Shown: piece by piece, positions 51,010 through 59,714 of the stretch
Layout of the letters: the number at the start of each line of letters is the position of its first letter
Numbering within the stretch: the first letter of the stretch is position 1
NCBI GenBank assembly: GCA_963578825.1
Contig: CAUZDW010000014.1
Coordinates: 1-64,000, forward strand
Reading direction: 5' to 3'
Source: JAJDNS01 sp963578825
GTDB lineage: Bacteria > Acidobacteriota > Vicinamibacteria > Fen-336
DNA: 64,000 bases
Position numbers and translations under genes: made by a program
The notes under the pieces: model-generated
What the model was told of the DNA's origin: nothing
Seen by the model: only the letters and a program-made list of their open reading frames with translations
Databases searched by the model: none

Positions 51010-52344
51010 ATGGCGCGAACCACGACGCGGCGGGAGTTCGTTCGGAGCGCGGCGGCCACGGGACTCGGACTCAGCGTGGCCCCGGAGCTCGCACGGACAG
51101 CGGTCCGATCGGCCTCGGCCAACGATCGCATCACCGTGGCGGTGATGGGCACGAACAGCCGGGGCGCCGCCCTGGCCCGCACCTTCGCCCGCCAGCCCGG
51201 GGCCGAGGTGGCGTTCATTTGCGACGTGGAGGACGGCGCTCTCGCCAAGGGCGTCGAGGCGACCCTCGAGACGCAGGACAAGCGACCCGATGGCGTTCGG
51301 GACGTGCGAAGGGTCCTCGACGATCCGTCCGTGGACGCGCTGGTGATCGCGGCACCCGACCACTGGCACGCGCCCGCGGCGATCCTGGCGTGTCAGGCCG
51401 GCAAGCACGTCTACCTGGAGAAACCCGCCTTCCACAACCCCCGAGAGGGCGAGCTCCTGGTCGCGGCCGCGCGGAAGAGTGGCCGGATCGTTCAGGTCGG
51501 CACACAGCGCCGCTCACTGCCTCGGACCATCGAGGCCATCCGGCGGCTGCACGAGGGCGTCATCGGGCGGGCGTACTTTGCCAGGGGCTGGTACGCGAAT
51601 TCTCGCGGGTCCATTGGTCGGGGCCAGGCCGCCCCAGTTCCTTCCGGCCTCGACTACGACCTGTGGCAGGGCCCGGCGCCGCGGCGCCCCTACAAGGACA
51701 ACGTGATCCACTACAACTGGCACTGGTTCTGGCACTGGGGGACGGCGGAGACCTGCAACAACGGCACGCACACGATCGACCTGATGCGTTGGGGTCTCGG
51801 CGTCGACTACCCGACGCGCGTCACGTCGGCCGGGGGACGCTACCACTACAACGACGACTGGCAGATGCCCGACACCCAGGTGTTGAGCTTCGATTTCGAA
51901 GGCCGCAAGAGCCTCTCCTGGGAGGGCCGCAGCTGCAGCGGCGGAACCGTGGAGGGCGAGGGTGGCGGTGTCGTCTTCTATGGGGAGAACGGCAGCCTCA
52001 AGCTCGCCGGAAGCGGGTACGTCATCTACGACAGGAAGAGCGCGGTCGTGGAGGAGGTCACGGGCGAGACCCCGGAAAGACCCACCGACCTGCAGGGGCC
52101 AGGCGAGACGCTCGACTCGTACCACGTGCGGGATTTCCTAGAGAGCATTCGATCCGGGAGATCACCCAACGCCGACATCGCGATCCATCAGCCCAGCACC
52201 CTCATGCCACTTCTCGGAAACATCGCGTACCGGCTGCAGCGGGACCTGAATTGCGATCCCCGAACCGGCCGGGTGGTCGACCATCCGGAGGCCGATGCGC
52301 TCTGGGGCCGGGAGTACGAGCCCGGCTGGGAGCCGAAGGTCTGA
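51010..52344 (+). CDS. Tat-exported Gfo/Idh/MocA-family oxidoreductase
   Basis: Protein of 444 residues with ATG 51010 after AGGAGGTGGGAG. Tat leader TRREFVRSAAATGLGLSV. NAD(P)-binding domain ITVAVMGTNSRGAAL, VIAAPDHWHAPAAILAC and YLEKPAFHNP (catalytic Lys). C-terminal domain with YDLWQGPAPRRPYKDNVIHYNWHW written here in parts: YDLWQGPAP, HYNWHWFWHWG, ETCNNGTHTIDLMRW. This is the Planctomycetes/Acidobacteria type seen with hydroxypyruvate-isomerase-like TIM barrels, such as the one at 54879. It follows the exporter by 51 bp in the same direction. Confidence 0.88.
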   Translation: MARTTTRREFVRSAAATGLGLSVAPELARTAVRSASANDRITVAVMGTNSRGAALARTFARQPGAEVAFICDVEDGALAKGVEATLETQDKRPDGVRDVRRVLDDPSVDALVIAAPDHWHAPAAILACQAGKHVYLEKPAFHNPREGELLVAAARKSGRIVQVGTQRRSLPRTIEAIRRLHEGVIGRAYFARGWYANSRGSIGRGQAAPVPSGLDYDLWQGPAPRRPYKDNVIHYNWHWFWHWGTAETCNNGTHTIDLMRWGLGVDYPTRVTSAGGRYHYNDDWQMPDTQVLSFDFEGRKSLSWEGRSCSGGTVEGEGGGVVFYGENGSLKLAGSGYVIYDRKSAVVEEVTGETPERPTDLQGPGETLDSYHVRDFLESIRSGRSPNADIAIHQPSTLMPLLGNIAYRLQRDLNCDPRTGRVVDHPEADALWGREYEPGWEPKV

Positions 52345-52361
52345 GGGGCCGACAGCGCTGG

Positions 52362-54088
52362 CTACTCCTTCAGAAACTTCTCCAGCTGTCGAGCACGTTC
52401 GAGAACTCGGGGTCTAGCTCCAGGGCATTCCGGTAGTACTCGATGGCCGCGTCCCGATCTCCCCGGTACAGGGTGATCTCGGCCAGGCTGTCCCAGGCAT
52501 TCGCGGAGTCGGGGAACAGCTTTGTCGCGAGCCTCAGGATGAACGCGGCCCCGTCGATGTCGTCGGCGATGGCGGCGCCATAGCCCGCCGAGTTCAGCTG
52601 GCTCTCGATGGCGCTTCCGATCTCCGGGTCATGCCCGTGTGCCGCGAGGATCGCCCCTACGGCTGCCGCTGCCCCTTCCTCTTCGAGTGCCTCGTCCACC
52701 TGTCGGGTCACCTCGTTCACCTGTTCGTACCGCTCGGCGAGTGCGGATCGGCGGTCGTCCATGTCGCTCTTTTCGAACCACCGTCCCCTCACCGCAACGC
52801 CGGCGATCTCCCGCGCGTGGCGCACGTCCTCCAGGGGGTTGCCCTCCACCAGAAGGAGATCCGCGCGGTAGCCGGGCGCGATTCGTCCGAACCTCTCCTG
52901 ATCGTCGATGTGCTCGCGAACGAACTCTCCGGCGTTCCCCGTGCCGATGGAAAGGGCCTCCCAGTTGCTGAGCCCGGCTTTGACGAGCTCGGTGAGCCCC
53001 GATGCGCCGATTTGCCGGGAAAGAGGCCCGGCAGGGCCGAGTCGGTTCCGAGGAGCTGGCGGACGCCGGCTTCCTGAAAGCGTCTCGTCAGCTCTCGCAG
53101 CAGCTCTCCCTTGATCTGCTCTCGGACGATGAAGGTCTCGATCTCCTGGCGTCGGTTGATGTTTCCGGCGCGGCACTCCCGGATCGTCGAAGGATGCTGA
53201 AACCTCAGCTCGGGGTCGGCCCAGATATTGTCCAGCGTCCCACATCAGCAGGTTCGTGAACGTGAACGACAAGTTGGGGATGACGGTCATGCGGGCCTCG
53301 ACCAGAACCGCGAGAAGATTGGAGATCAGCGAGAGGTCGGGCCGGTAACCCCGATCCATGTCTTCGGTCGAGCGAGGTCCCTTGAAATACGTGAAGAAGA
53401 ACTCCTCCGTGTGGACGACGACCTTCTGGCCCCCGCGCAGCGCGATGAGGGGATCGAAGCCTCGCGGGATGTGTCCGACGACGACAATCCCTCGGCGGGT
53501 GGCCTCGTCGACGATGGCCACGGCGAGCTCCGCCGTTCTCCTCCGTGCGGCCTGCGGGTTCGCGAGGCTGTAGGCGTGGGTCGCGAGAGGTGGATCGCCG
53601 TCGAATATCCGCTGAGTGGCGTAGATGTTGGGTCCGGTGAGCTCGCCGTTCTCGATCTGTTGCCGGTGCTCGAGAATCTGGGCACCCTGGGCCGCCGAGC
53701 CTCCCAGGTGCATCACCGTCGTGACGCCGTGCGCCACGTAGTTCACGTACTCATCGCTGTTGCGGCGCAGATGGACGTGCATGTCGGCGAGCCCCGGAAT
53801 CAGGAACCGTCCTTCGCCGGCCACCACGCGGGCGCCACCCGGGACGGGGACGTCCTCCGCCGGTCCCAGAGCCGTGATGCGGCCGCCCGTCACGACCACC
53901 GTGTGGCTCTCGAGCACGCGAGGGGTGTCCATGGGGACGACGTGCACGCCCACGATGGCGAGGGTCGGGGCCGGCTTGTCGGCCCGTGCGGACAAGGCCA
54001 TCCCGGTCGCCAGCGTCAGCAGAAGGCCTCTGGCGAGCCGGCGACGGATCGGTTCGGCTGATGGTGCACACTTTGGGACACGTCTCAA
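52362..54088 (-). pseudogene. Exported amidohydrolase with TPR-like tail, three single-base frameshifts
   Basis: TTG 54088 follows GGGGAGGTGTTTC and begins a signal peptide. The amidohydrolase domain has IPGLADMHVHL (metal HxH), AHGVTTVMHLGG, VVGHIPRGFDP and VVVHTEEFFFTYFKG. At about 53220 homology moves to another frame (NIWADPELRFQHPSTIRE and on through RQLLGTDSALPGLFPGKSAH, with the metal Asp), returns at about 53010 in a GGGG run (GLTELVKAGLSNWEALSIG), and near 52405 shifts again to end LERARQLEKFLKE at 52362. All three fit one missing base each. The tail (about 540 onward) carries TPR-like LYRGDRDAAIEYYRNALELD. Restored, the enzyme is about 575 residues. Consensus error or decay. Confidence 0.75.
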
Positions 54089-54263
54089 GAAACACCTCCC
54101 CAGGGGTAGACGCCGAAGAGGCCACGAAGGTTTGTGTCGGCCACGTGGAAGGCGGCGCCCGGGAGCGCCACGGCCGGACGTAGTATGGTCTTGTACCATT
54201 CTCCGGGCGGTGCCGAAGAGATGTCCTCGTCCAGCGACGGGCGGCCCAATCGAAAGGAGTGCG

Positions 54264-54443
54264 ATGAGCAGGATGTTGCGCCGGTTTGTGGGGTCGGGCC
54301 TCCTGGTGCTCGCAGCCGCGAGCGCGGGTGCGGGCGAATCCGAAGACCGGATCCTGGCTCTCGTCGACCAGCGGCACGCGAGCATGTCGGACGTGGCCAT
54401 GCTGGTCGGAGATCGCCAGCCCCCGCTCGACTATCGCAACTAA
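54264..54443 (+). pseudogene. Truncated N-terminal stub of an exported hydrolase (M20-like?)
   Basis: ATG 54264 with AAAGGAG upstream starts a signal peptide (RRFVGSGLLVLAAASAGAG) and EDRILALVDQRHASMSDVAM, which resembles the beginning of M20/AbgB-type amidohydrolases. After 59 codons it ends at TAA. The body of the enzyme is absent; a kinase stub follows at once. Probable deletion remnant. Confidence 0.4.
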
Positions 54444-54461
54444 GGAACAGGACGAGCCCTG

Positions 54462-54788
54462 ACAACACCGCAAGAGCGAGCCCAACGTCTTGTCGACGTC
54501 GTGCGGCAGAAGACGCCGGCGCAGAGGACGACGTTCCTCCAGAAGCTGGGGAAAGCCGACGAGGACGCTCGAGAGGAGCGGCTGTCGCTCCTGGCGGCCG
54601 TGGACGATCAGATCACGCTTGGCTCGTCCGATGCGGCTGAGACGCGCGACCCCGGCGATGAAATGCCGGATCGCATCGGGCCGTACCGCGTCCTGCGGCA
54701 GATCGGCGCCGGCGGGATGGGGAGCGTCTATCAGGTGATGCAGGAGGAGCCGGTACAGCGGAAGCTCGCCCTCAAGCTCATCAAGTGA
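54462..54788 (+). pseudogene. N-terminal stub of a serine/threonine protein kinase
   Basis: The frame contains TPQERAQRLVDVVRQKTPAQ and LSLLAAVDDQ, the N-terminal helical region usual before Pkn-type kinases in Acidobacteria and Planctomycetes. It then begins a kinase domain: IGPYRVLRQIGAGGMGSVYQ (glycine loop) and KLALKLIK with the ATP lysine, and stops at TGA 54786. Everything from subdomain III on is missing. The start codon is unclear (CTG at 54462 or GTG at 54501). Remnant of a larger gene. Confidence 0.55.
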
Positions 54789-54878
54789 GGACGCCCACCT
54801 CGAATTACTCCACGCGATCCCGATTTCGACGCCCTCGTGGCGCTGATTGACGCACCCCGCGGCGCGGGTGTCCGGTAG

Positions 54879-55976
54879 CTATAGCGCCGCCATGACCTCC
54901 TTGAAGAGGTAGTTCATGCCCTCGACACCGTCCCAGGGGCCGTGCTCGTACTCGAGGGCGAAGATGCCCTTGTAGCCCCCGTCGATCATGATGCGGACAC
55001 ACCGCTGGACGTCGACCTCGTCCCAGCGGTCCCAGTACTTGGCGTGTACGATCGATGTCGTGTACGGCACGAGGGCCTTGAGGCCGTGGTACAGGTGGTA
55101 CTCGTGCTCCCAGTTGCAGAAGTCCGGCGAGGCCTCGCAGAAGGGGTGGTTCACCTCGTCGAGGATGACCCGGATCATCATCGGATCCGCGCTCAGGCCC
55201 CAGTGGTTCTCGATGGTCACCTTCACGCCCACCTTGCCGCCGTAGTCGGCCATCTCCTTGAAGGACTCGATGCAGAGGTTCAGGTACTTGACGATCTCGT
55301 CGTTCTTCGGATAGCCCTGATCGCCGACGGCGCACGGGGCGATGCGCGGCCCACCCGTGTTGACGCGCATCGTCTTGGCCCCGAGCTGCGCGCTGGCGTC
55401 GAGCCAGTGCCTGGCCACAGCGATGCCGGCCTTGCGCTTCTCGGCGTCGAAGTCGGAGATGTTGCGGGGGGCGTTGTTGGACACGTGGTGGCACTTCACA
55501 CCCGCGGCCTCGTTGGTGTTGGCCAGCTTGTCGAGCCATCTCTTGGCGGCCATCGTCGACGGGTCGAACTCGTGAAAGGTGCGTGTGCGCTCACCCCGGG
55601 TGAAGGTCCGTTCGGAGAACATGCTGTCGTCGGTCACGTCGCCGAAAAGGGACGACCACAGGTCCATGTGGTAGACGCCCGGCCAGTGGTCCTTCGTGAA
55701 CTGGGCCATGTCGAGCATCGTGATCTCGCCGTACTTCTCCTTCATCTTCACGGCGTCTTCGTTCGGCGGGCGGCCGCCGGGGCGCCGCTTGTAGAGCGAG
55801 CGCACGGGCCACGTGTTGGAGGCGACGCGGGCGAGCTTGTCCTTCTCGGTCAGGGTGCGCGCGGCAGCCGGCCCGGCCGACGTCAGGAGGGCTCCGCCCG
55901 CGGCCAGGCCCACGCCCGCTGTCTTGAAGAAGTCTCTCCGGCCCGACACATTCCGCTCGAGGTCCTTGTTGCTCAT
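54879..55976 (-). CDS. Tat-exported sugar phosphate isomerase/epimerase-type TIM-barrel protein
   Basis: Protein of 365 residues. ATG 55976 was chosen for the GGGAAGGGAGCG site and the Tat leader GRRDFFKTAGVGLAAGGALL that follows soon after. The TIM barrel (xylose-isomerase-like/AP-endonuclease-2 family) shows KCHHVSNNAPRNISDFDAEK, LGAKTMRVNTGGP, KVTIENHWGLSADPM, VIHAKYWDRWDEVD-like metal-site residues (SIVHAKYW, EVDVQRC) and FALEYEHGPWDGVEGM. Metal-dependent isomerase or epimerase activity on sugars is expected. Exported versions accompany Gfo/Idh/MocA proteins such as 51010-52344. Confidence 0.87.
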   Translation of the reverse strand: MSNKDLERNVSGRRDFFKTAGVGLAAGGALLTSAGPAAARTLTEKDKLARVASNTWPVRSLYKRRPGGRPPNEDAVKMKEKYGEITMLDMAQFTKDHWPGVYHMDLWSSLFGDVTDDSMFSERTFTRGERTRTFHEFDPSTMAAKRWLDKLANTNEAAGVKCHHVSNNAPRNISDFDAEKRKAGIAVARHWLDASAQLGAKTMRVNTGGPRIAPCAVGDQGYPKNDEIVKYLNLCIESFKEMADYGGKVGVKVTIENHWGLSADPMMIRVILDEVNHPFCEASPDFCNWEHEYHLYHGLKALVPYTTSIVHAKYWDRWDEVDVQRCVRIMIDGGYKGIFALEYEHGPWDGVEGMNYLFKEVMAAL

Positions 55977-56050
55977 GATCGCTCCCTTCCCGTTAGGTGA
56001 TGGGCGCGAGTCTATCACCGGGCTTGAGCACTCCGCAGCCCGGGGAGATC

Positions 56051-56104
56051 GGGGACACCATACCTATCTCGTGTCACACGAGCGGAGACAAGTATGGTGT
56101 CCCC
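56051..56104. repeat. REP-like double hairpin (GGGGACACCATAC inverted repeat)
   Basis: GGGGACACCATAC at 56051-56063 pairs perfectly with GTATGGTGTCCCC at 56092-56104. Between them CTCGTGT and ACACGAG form a second stem (56068-56082). GGTGTCCCC-type hairpins are often associated with REP-associated tyrosine transposases in soil bacteria, but no such gene is present here. It lies upstream of the TIM-barrel gene and may be a mobile repeat or a transcription barrier. Confidence 0.5.
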
Positions 56105-56538
56105 TATCTCGTTCCAGGTCTTGGGCTTCCGGACGCGAGTAGCGTTAGCGACCCACTACCGCGCTCGTCGCCAGGATCCAGGCGAGAACCACGATCAAGA
56201 AGGGAAGGAATGCCTCCTGGGCCCTGCGCGCGACGAGCTCGAAGTCACTCTCGGGGCGGGCGGCGACTGCCCGCGTGTGCCGCGGCCTTCTCGAGCGTGT
56301 TCGCGTCGTCCCTCTGACCATGGCCTGATCCCCCTCGCTTCCCAGCATCCTGGGTCGGGAAGAGGAATCCCCTTGCCAGTCGCCAGGGCCGGCCAGTCAA
56401 GTCGAATCAGAAGAGTGGGTTATGGAGATATCGATGCCGAGATCGTGGTGGGAGAAGTAGGGTCAGCGGCCCTGCGCGTCGGAAAAACGGACTTTGGTCG
56501 GGCTGGGGACCGGCGGGTCCGGTGGGGCCGGCCGGGCG
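56105..56538. other. Non-coding stretch with no recognised feature
   Basis: About 430 bp between the GGGGACACC hairpin and the end of the RND gene. Short open frames exist, including one on the minus strand (56348 to 56145) whose last 20 residues are hydrophobic, but none has a family match, good ribosome site or supporting context. I see nothing firm here. Confidence 0.4.
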
Positions 56539-59500
56539 TCAGTCGGAGCGGTCGAGGATCGAGTAGACCACAGGGATGATGACGAGGGTCAGCAGGGTCG
56601 AGATGAGCAGCCCCCCGATGACCGTCATGGCCATGGGCGCGCGCAGCTCGCTTCCCTCGCCGTGACTGATGGCCATCGGGAGAAGACCGAGCACCGTGGT
56701 GGCGGTCGTCATGAGGATCGGACGCAGCCGGACTTGACCGGCCTTCTTGAGGGCCTCGAGCTTGGCGAGGCCGTCGGCACGGAGGCGGTTCGTGTAGTCG
56801 ATGAGGATGATGGCATTGTTGACGACGATCCCCGCCAGCAGGATGACGCCGATCAGGACGACGACGCTCAGCGAGATCTGCAGGATCAAGAGCGTGGCCA
56901 CCACGCCGATCAGCGAGAACGGGACGGAGAAGAGGATCACGAAGGGGTGAAGCAGCGACTCGAACTGGGACGCCATCACCAGGTAAACCATGAAGATAGC
57001 CAGAAGGATGGCGAAGCGCATGCTCGCGAACGAGGTCTCCATCTCCGCCCGCTGTCCTCCGAGGCGGGCCTCGAAGCCCAGGGGGAACGTCATCTCGTCG
57101 AGGGCCGCCTGGATGTCGTTGGAGGCGCTGCCCAGATCGCGGCCGTCGAGGTTGGCGGTGATCAGAGCGACCCGCTCCCCGTCCGCCCGGCGGATCTCCG
57201 CCGGCCCCATGGTCTCGGTGACCTCCGCAACCGCCGAGAGGGGGATGGAGGTCGAGCCGGCCTGGGCCACGCTGAGGTTGCGTAGATCGTCGGCGCTGTT
57301 CCGGTACTCCTCCTGGGCCCGGAGCCGGATGTCGATCGTCCGGTCCTCGCGGGTGATGTCCGTCACGATGTCGCCCAGCACCTTCGACCGCACCACCGAG
57401 GCCACCTGCTGGACGGACAGTCCCAGCGTCGCCAGCCGGTCGCGGTTGAAGCGGATTTGCAGCTCCGGGTTGCCGCCCTCGGTCGAGGACTTGACGTCGA
57501 CCAGCCCGGGGATCTCCTCCATGCGCCTCATCGCCTCATCCGCGAGCCGCTCCAGGAGCTTCAGGTTGAAGCCGCGGATCTCCAGCTCGATCGGCGTCTT
57601 GAAGCTGAAGTACGAGGGTCGGCCGAAGAGGTAGGTGTATTCTCCGTCTCTGTCGAGCTCGGGACGCAGCGCATTCATGAGCGCCATCTCGCGTTCACGG
57701 GAGATGGGTGGGGCGAGGCGCAGGGTGATCTGCGAGAGGTTCTCGCGAAGCTCTCCCGCGATGCCACCCTGCTGGCGCGACGTGCCCGCCACCCCGTAGA
57801 CCAGGGTCACGCCGTCGAGGGCCGTCGCCGCTCTCTCGAGGTTGGCCAGGCGTCGCGAGGTGACGTCGAGGTGGGTTCCCGGCGGAAGCTCGGCGTCCAC
57901 GAAGAACTCGCCCTGGATCAGCTCCGGAACCAGCTCGCGCCCGAGGGTGGGAACAAGACTGACGGCGCCGGCGAAGAGAAGAAGAGTCACCCCGAGCGTG
58001 AGCGCTCGATGGCCGAAGGCGGCTTCGAGGATCCGAGGGTAGAGGCGCTGCACCCAGCCGAACCCGGCGTCGAAGAGACGGAAGGGGATTGCCAGAGCCC
58101 GGCCCACGCCGAAGCCGATGGCCTGTGCGGCCTTCTTCACGAGGCGTGTCAGCGCGAGAGTGATTGGGAAGAGGGCGCGGCCCAGAGCGCCTTGATCGGG
58201 CGTCGCCTCGACGTCGATCTTGCCGAGCTGACGCGAGGCCAGCATCGGGATCACGGTCAGCGCGACGATAAGGGAGACGGCGAGGGAGTAGGTAACGGTC
58301 ATGGCCTGGTCGCCGAAGAGCTGACCCGCCACCCCCTCCACGAAGACGATGGGCACGAAGACGCAGATCGTGGTCATCGTGCTGGCGGTGACGGCCTGGC
58401 CGACCTCGCCCGAGCCGACCCGTGCCGCCTCGACGATGTCGAGCCCTTCGTCGCGCTTGCGCTGAATGGACTCCAGCACCACGATCGAGTTGTCGACCAG
58501 GAGGCCGATGCCCAGTGTCAGGCCCCCGAGAGACATAATGTTGAGGGAGATGCCGGACATGTACATCAGGAGGAACGCGGCGACGACCGAGATCGGGATC
58601 GAGATCGCGATGATCGCCGTGGCCTTGAAGTTACGGAGGAACAGAGCCAGCACCAGCACCGCGAGGAGGCCGCCGATGAGCGCGCTCTGGAGCACGTCGG
58701 CGACGGACTGGCGGATGTAGCGAGACTGGTCGGTGATGATCGTCAGGTCGAGTTGGCGCCCCGTGGCCTCGAGTCTCTTGCGGACGGGATCGAGCTGGGC
58801 CGTGACGCGATCGACGACGGTGACGGTGTTGGTCCCACCCTCCTTGTAGATCGCGATCTCGACTGCTTCTTGCCCATTGACGCGGGTGATGACCTCGCGT
58901 TCCTTGTGCCCGCGGACGATGCGCGCGATGTCCTTGAGCCGGACCGCTCCCTGGCCTCCGGAGTCGATGATGATCTCGTTCAGGTCCTGGGCCCGCTCGA
59001 TCTCCATGATCGTGCGAACCATGTACTCGGCCTGTCCGTCCTGCAGCCGCCCGCCGGTGAGGTTGACGTTCTCCTGGGCGAGACGGGCCACGATCTGCTC
59101 GACGCTCAGCCCGAGGCTGGCGATCCGGCGCTCGTTGATCTCGACCTGGATCTCCTCCTCGAGCCCGCCGGCGACGATGGCGGCAGCCACGCCCTCGACC
59201 CTCTCGAGAAGGCGCTTGACCTCGCGCTCTCCGATCAGGCGCAGGCGCACGAGCTCCTCTTCGCCGGTGAGGCCGATGCGCATCACGGGATCGAGCGAGG
59301 GGTCGTAGCGCAGCAGGATCGGGCGGACCGCGTCATCGGGCAGCTGCAGGAGGTCGAGCCTCTCGCGCACGTCCAGGGCGGCGAAGTCCATGTTCGTGCC
59401 CCAGCGGAACTCGAGGTTGACCTCGCTCCGATCGGCTCTGGAGCTCGACGTGACGGAGACGACGCCGTTGACGACGCCGACGGTGTTCTCCACGGGACGG

Positions 59501-59691
59501 GTGAGCAGCGTCTCGATCTCGGCCGGCGCGGCGCCCTGGAGCTCGGTCCTGACCGTGAGCGAGGGGTAGGCGATGTCGGGGAGGAGGTCGACGGCCAGGT
59601 TACGGAACGCGACGAGGCCGAAGATGATCGCGGCGAGCGCAAACACCGTCACTGTGACAGGGCGGCGCGTGGAGAAGTCGACGATCTTCAT
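56539..59691 (-). CDS. RND efflux pump inner-membrane transporter (third gene of operon)
   Basis: AcrB/MdtB-type transporter of 1,050 residues, normal family length, starting at ATG 59691 (MKIVDFSTRRPVTVTVFAL). It shows AVDLLPDIAYPSLTVRTELQ, the porter domains with GTNMDFAALDVRERLD and the TM4 proton-relay segment GLLVDNSIVVLESI. There the first relay Asp is present and the second is Asn, as in SwrC-like pumps. TM10-12 carry the usual LLIGVILLAGIVVNNAIILID-type sequence (ILLAGIVVNNAIILIDYTN). It exports drugs or envelope lipids with the adaptor encoded 23 bp upstream. Operon order is RND, adaptor, RND. No TolC gene in the window. Confidence 0.93.
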   Translation of the reverse strand: MKIVDFSTRRPVTVTVFALAAIIFGLVAFRNLAVDLLPDIAYPSLTVRTELQGAAPAEIETLLTRPVENTVGVVNGVVSVTSSSRADRSEVNLEFRWGTNMDFAALDVRERLDLLQLPDDAVRPILLRYDPSLDPVMRIGLTGEEELVRLRLIGEREVKRLLERVEGVAAAIVAGGLEEEIQVEINERRIASLGLSVEQIVARLAQENVNLTGGRLQDGQAEYMVRTIMEIERAQDLNEIIIDSGGQGAVRLKDIARIVRGHKEREVITRVNGQEAVEIAIYKEGGTNTVTVVDRVTAQLDPVRKRLEATGRQLDLTIITDQSRYIRQSVADVLQSALIGGLLAVLVLALFLRNFKATAIIAISIPISVVAAFLLMYMSGISLNIMSLGGLTLGIGLLVDNSIVVLESIQRKRDEGLDIVEAARVGSGEVGQAVTASTMTTICVFVPIVFVEGVAGQLFGDQAMTVTYSLAVSLIVALTVIPMLASRQLGKIDVEATPDQGALGRALFPITLALTRLVKKAAQAIGFGVGRALAIPFRLFDAGFGWVQRLYPRILEAAFGHRALTLGVTLLLFAGAVSLVPTLGRELVPELIQGEFFVDAELPPGTHLDVTSRRLANLERAATALDGVTLVYGVAGTSRQQGGIAGELRENLSQITLRLAPPISREREMALMNALRPELDRDGEYTYLFGRPSYFSFKTPIELEIRGFNLKLLERLADEAMRRMEEIPGLVDVKSSTEGGNPELQIRFNRDRLATLGLSVQQVASVVRSKVLGDIVTDITREDRTIDIRLRAQEEYRNSADDLRNLSVAQAGSTSIPLSAVAEVTETMGPAEIRRADGERVALITANLDGRDLGSASNDIQAALDEMTFPLGFEARLGGQRAEMETSFASMRFAILLAIFMVYLVMASQFESLLHPFVILFSVPFSLIGVVATLLILQISLSVVVLIGVILLAGIVVNNAIILIDYTNRLRADGLAKLEALKKAGQVRLRPILMTTATTVLGLLPMAISHGEGSELRAPMAMTVIGGLLISTLLTLVIIPVVYSILDRSD

Positions 59692-59714
59692 GGTGTCGGT
59701 TGCGGAGCTTAAGC

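Noticed and set aside
56145..56348. A 67-codon minus-strand membrane peptide gene
   Set aside because: No ribosome site, family similarity or conserved context; only the last 20 residues are hydrophobic.
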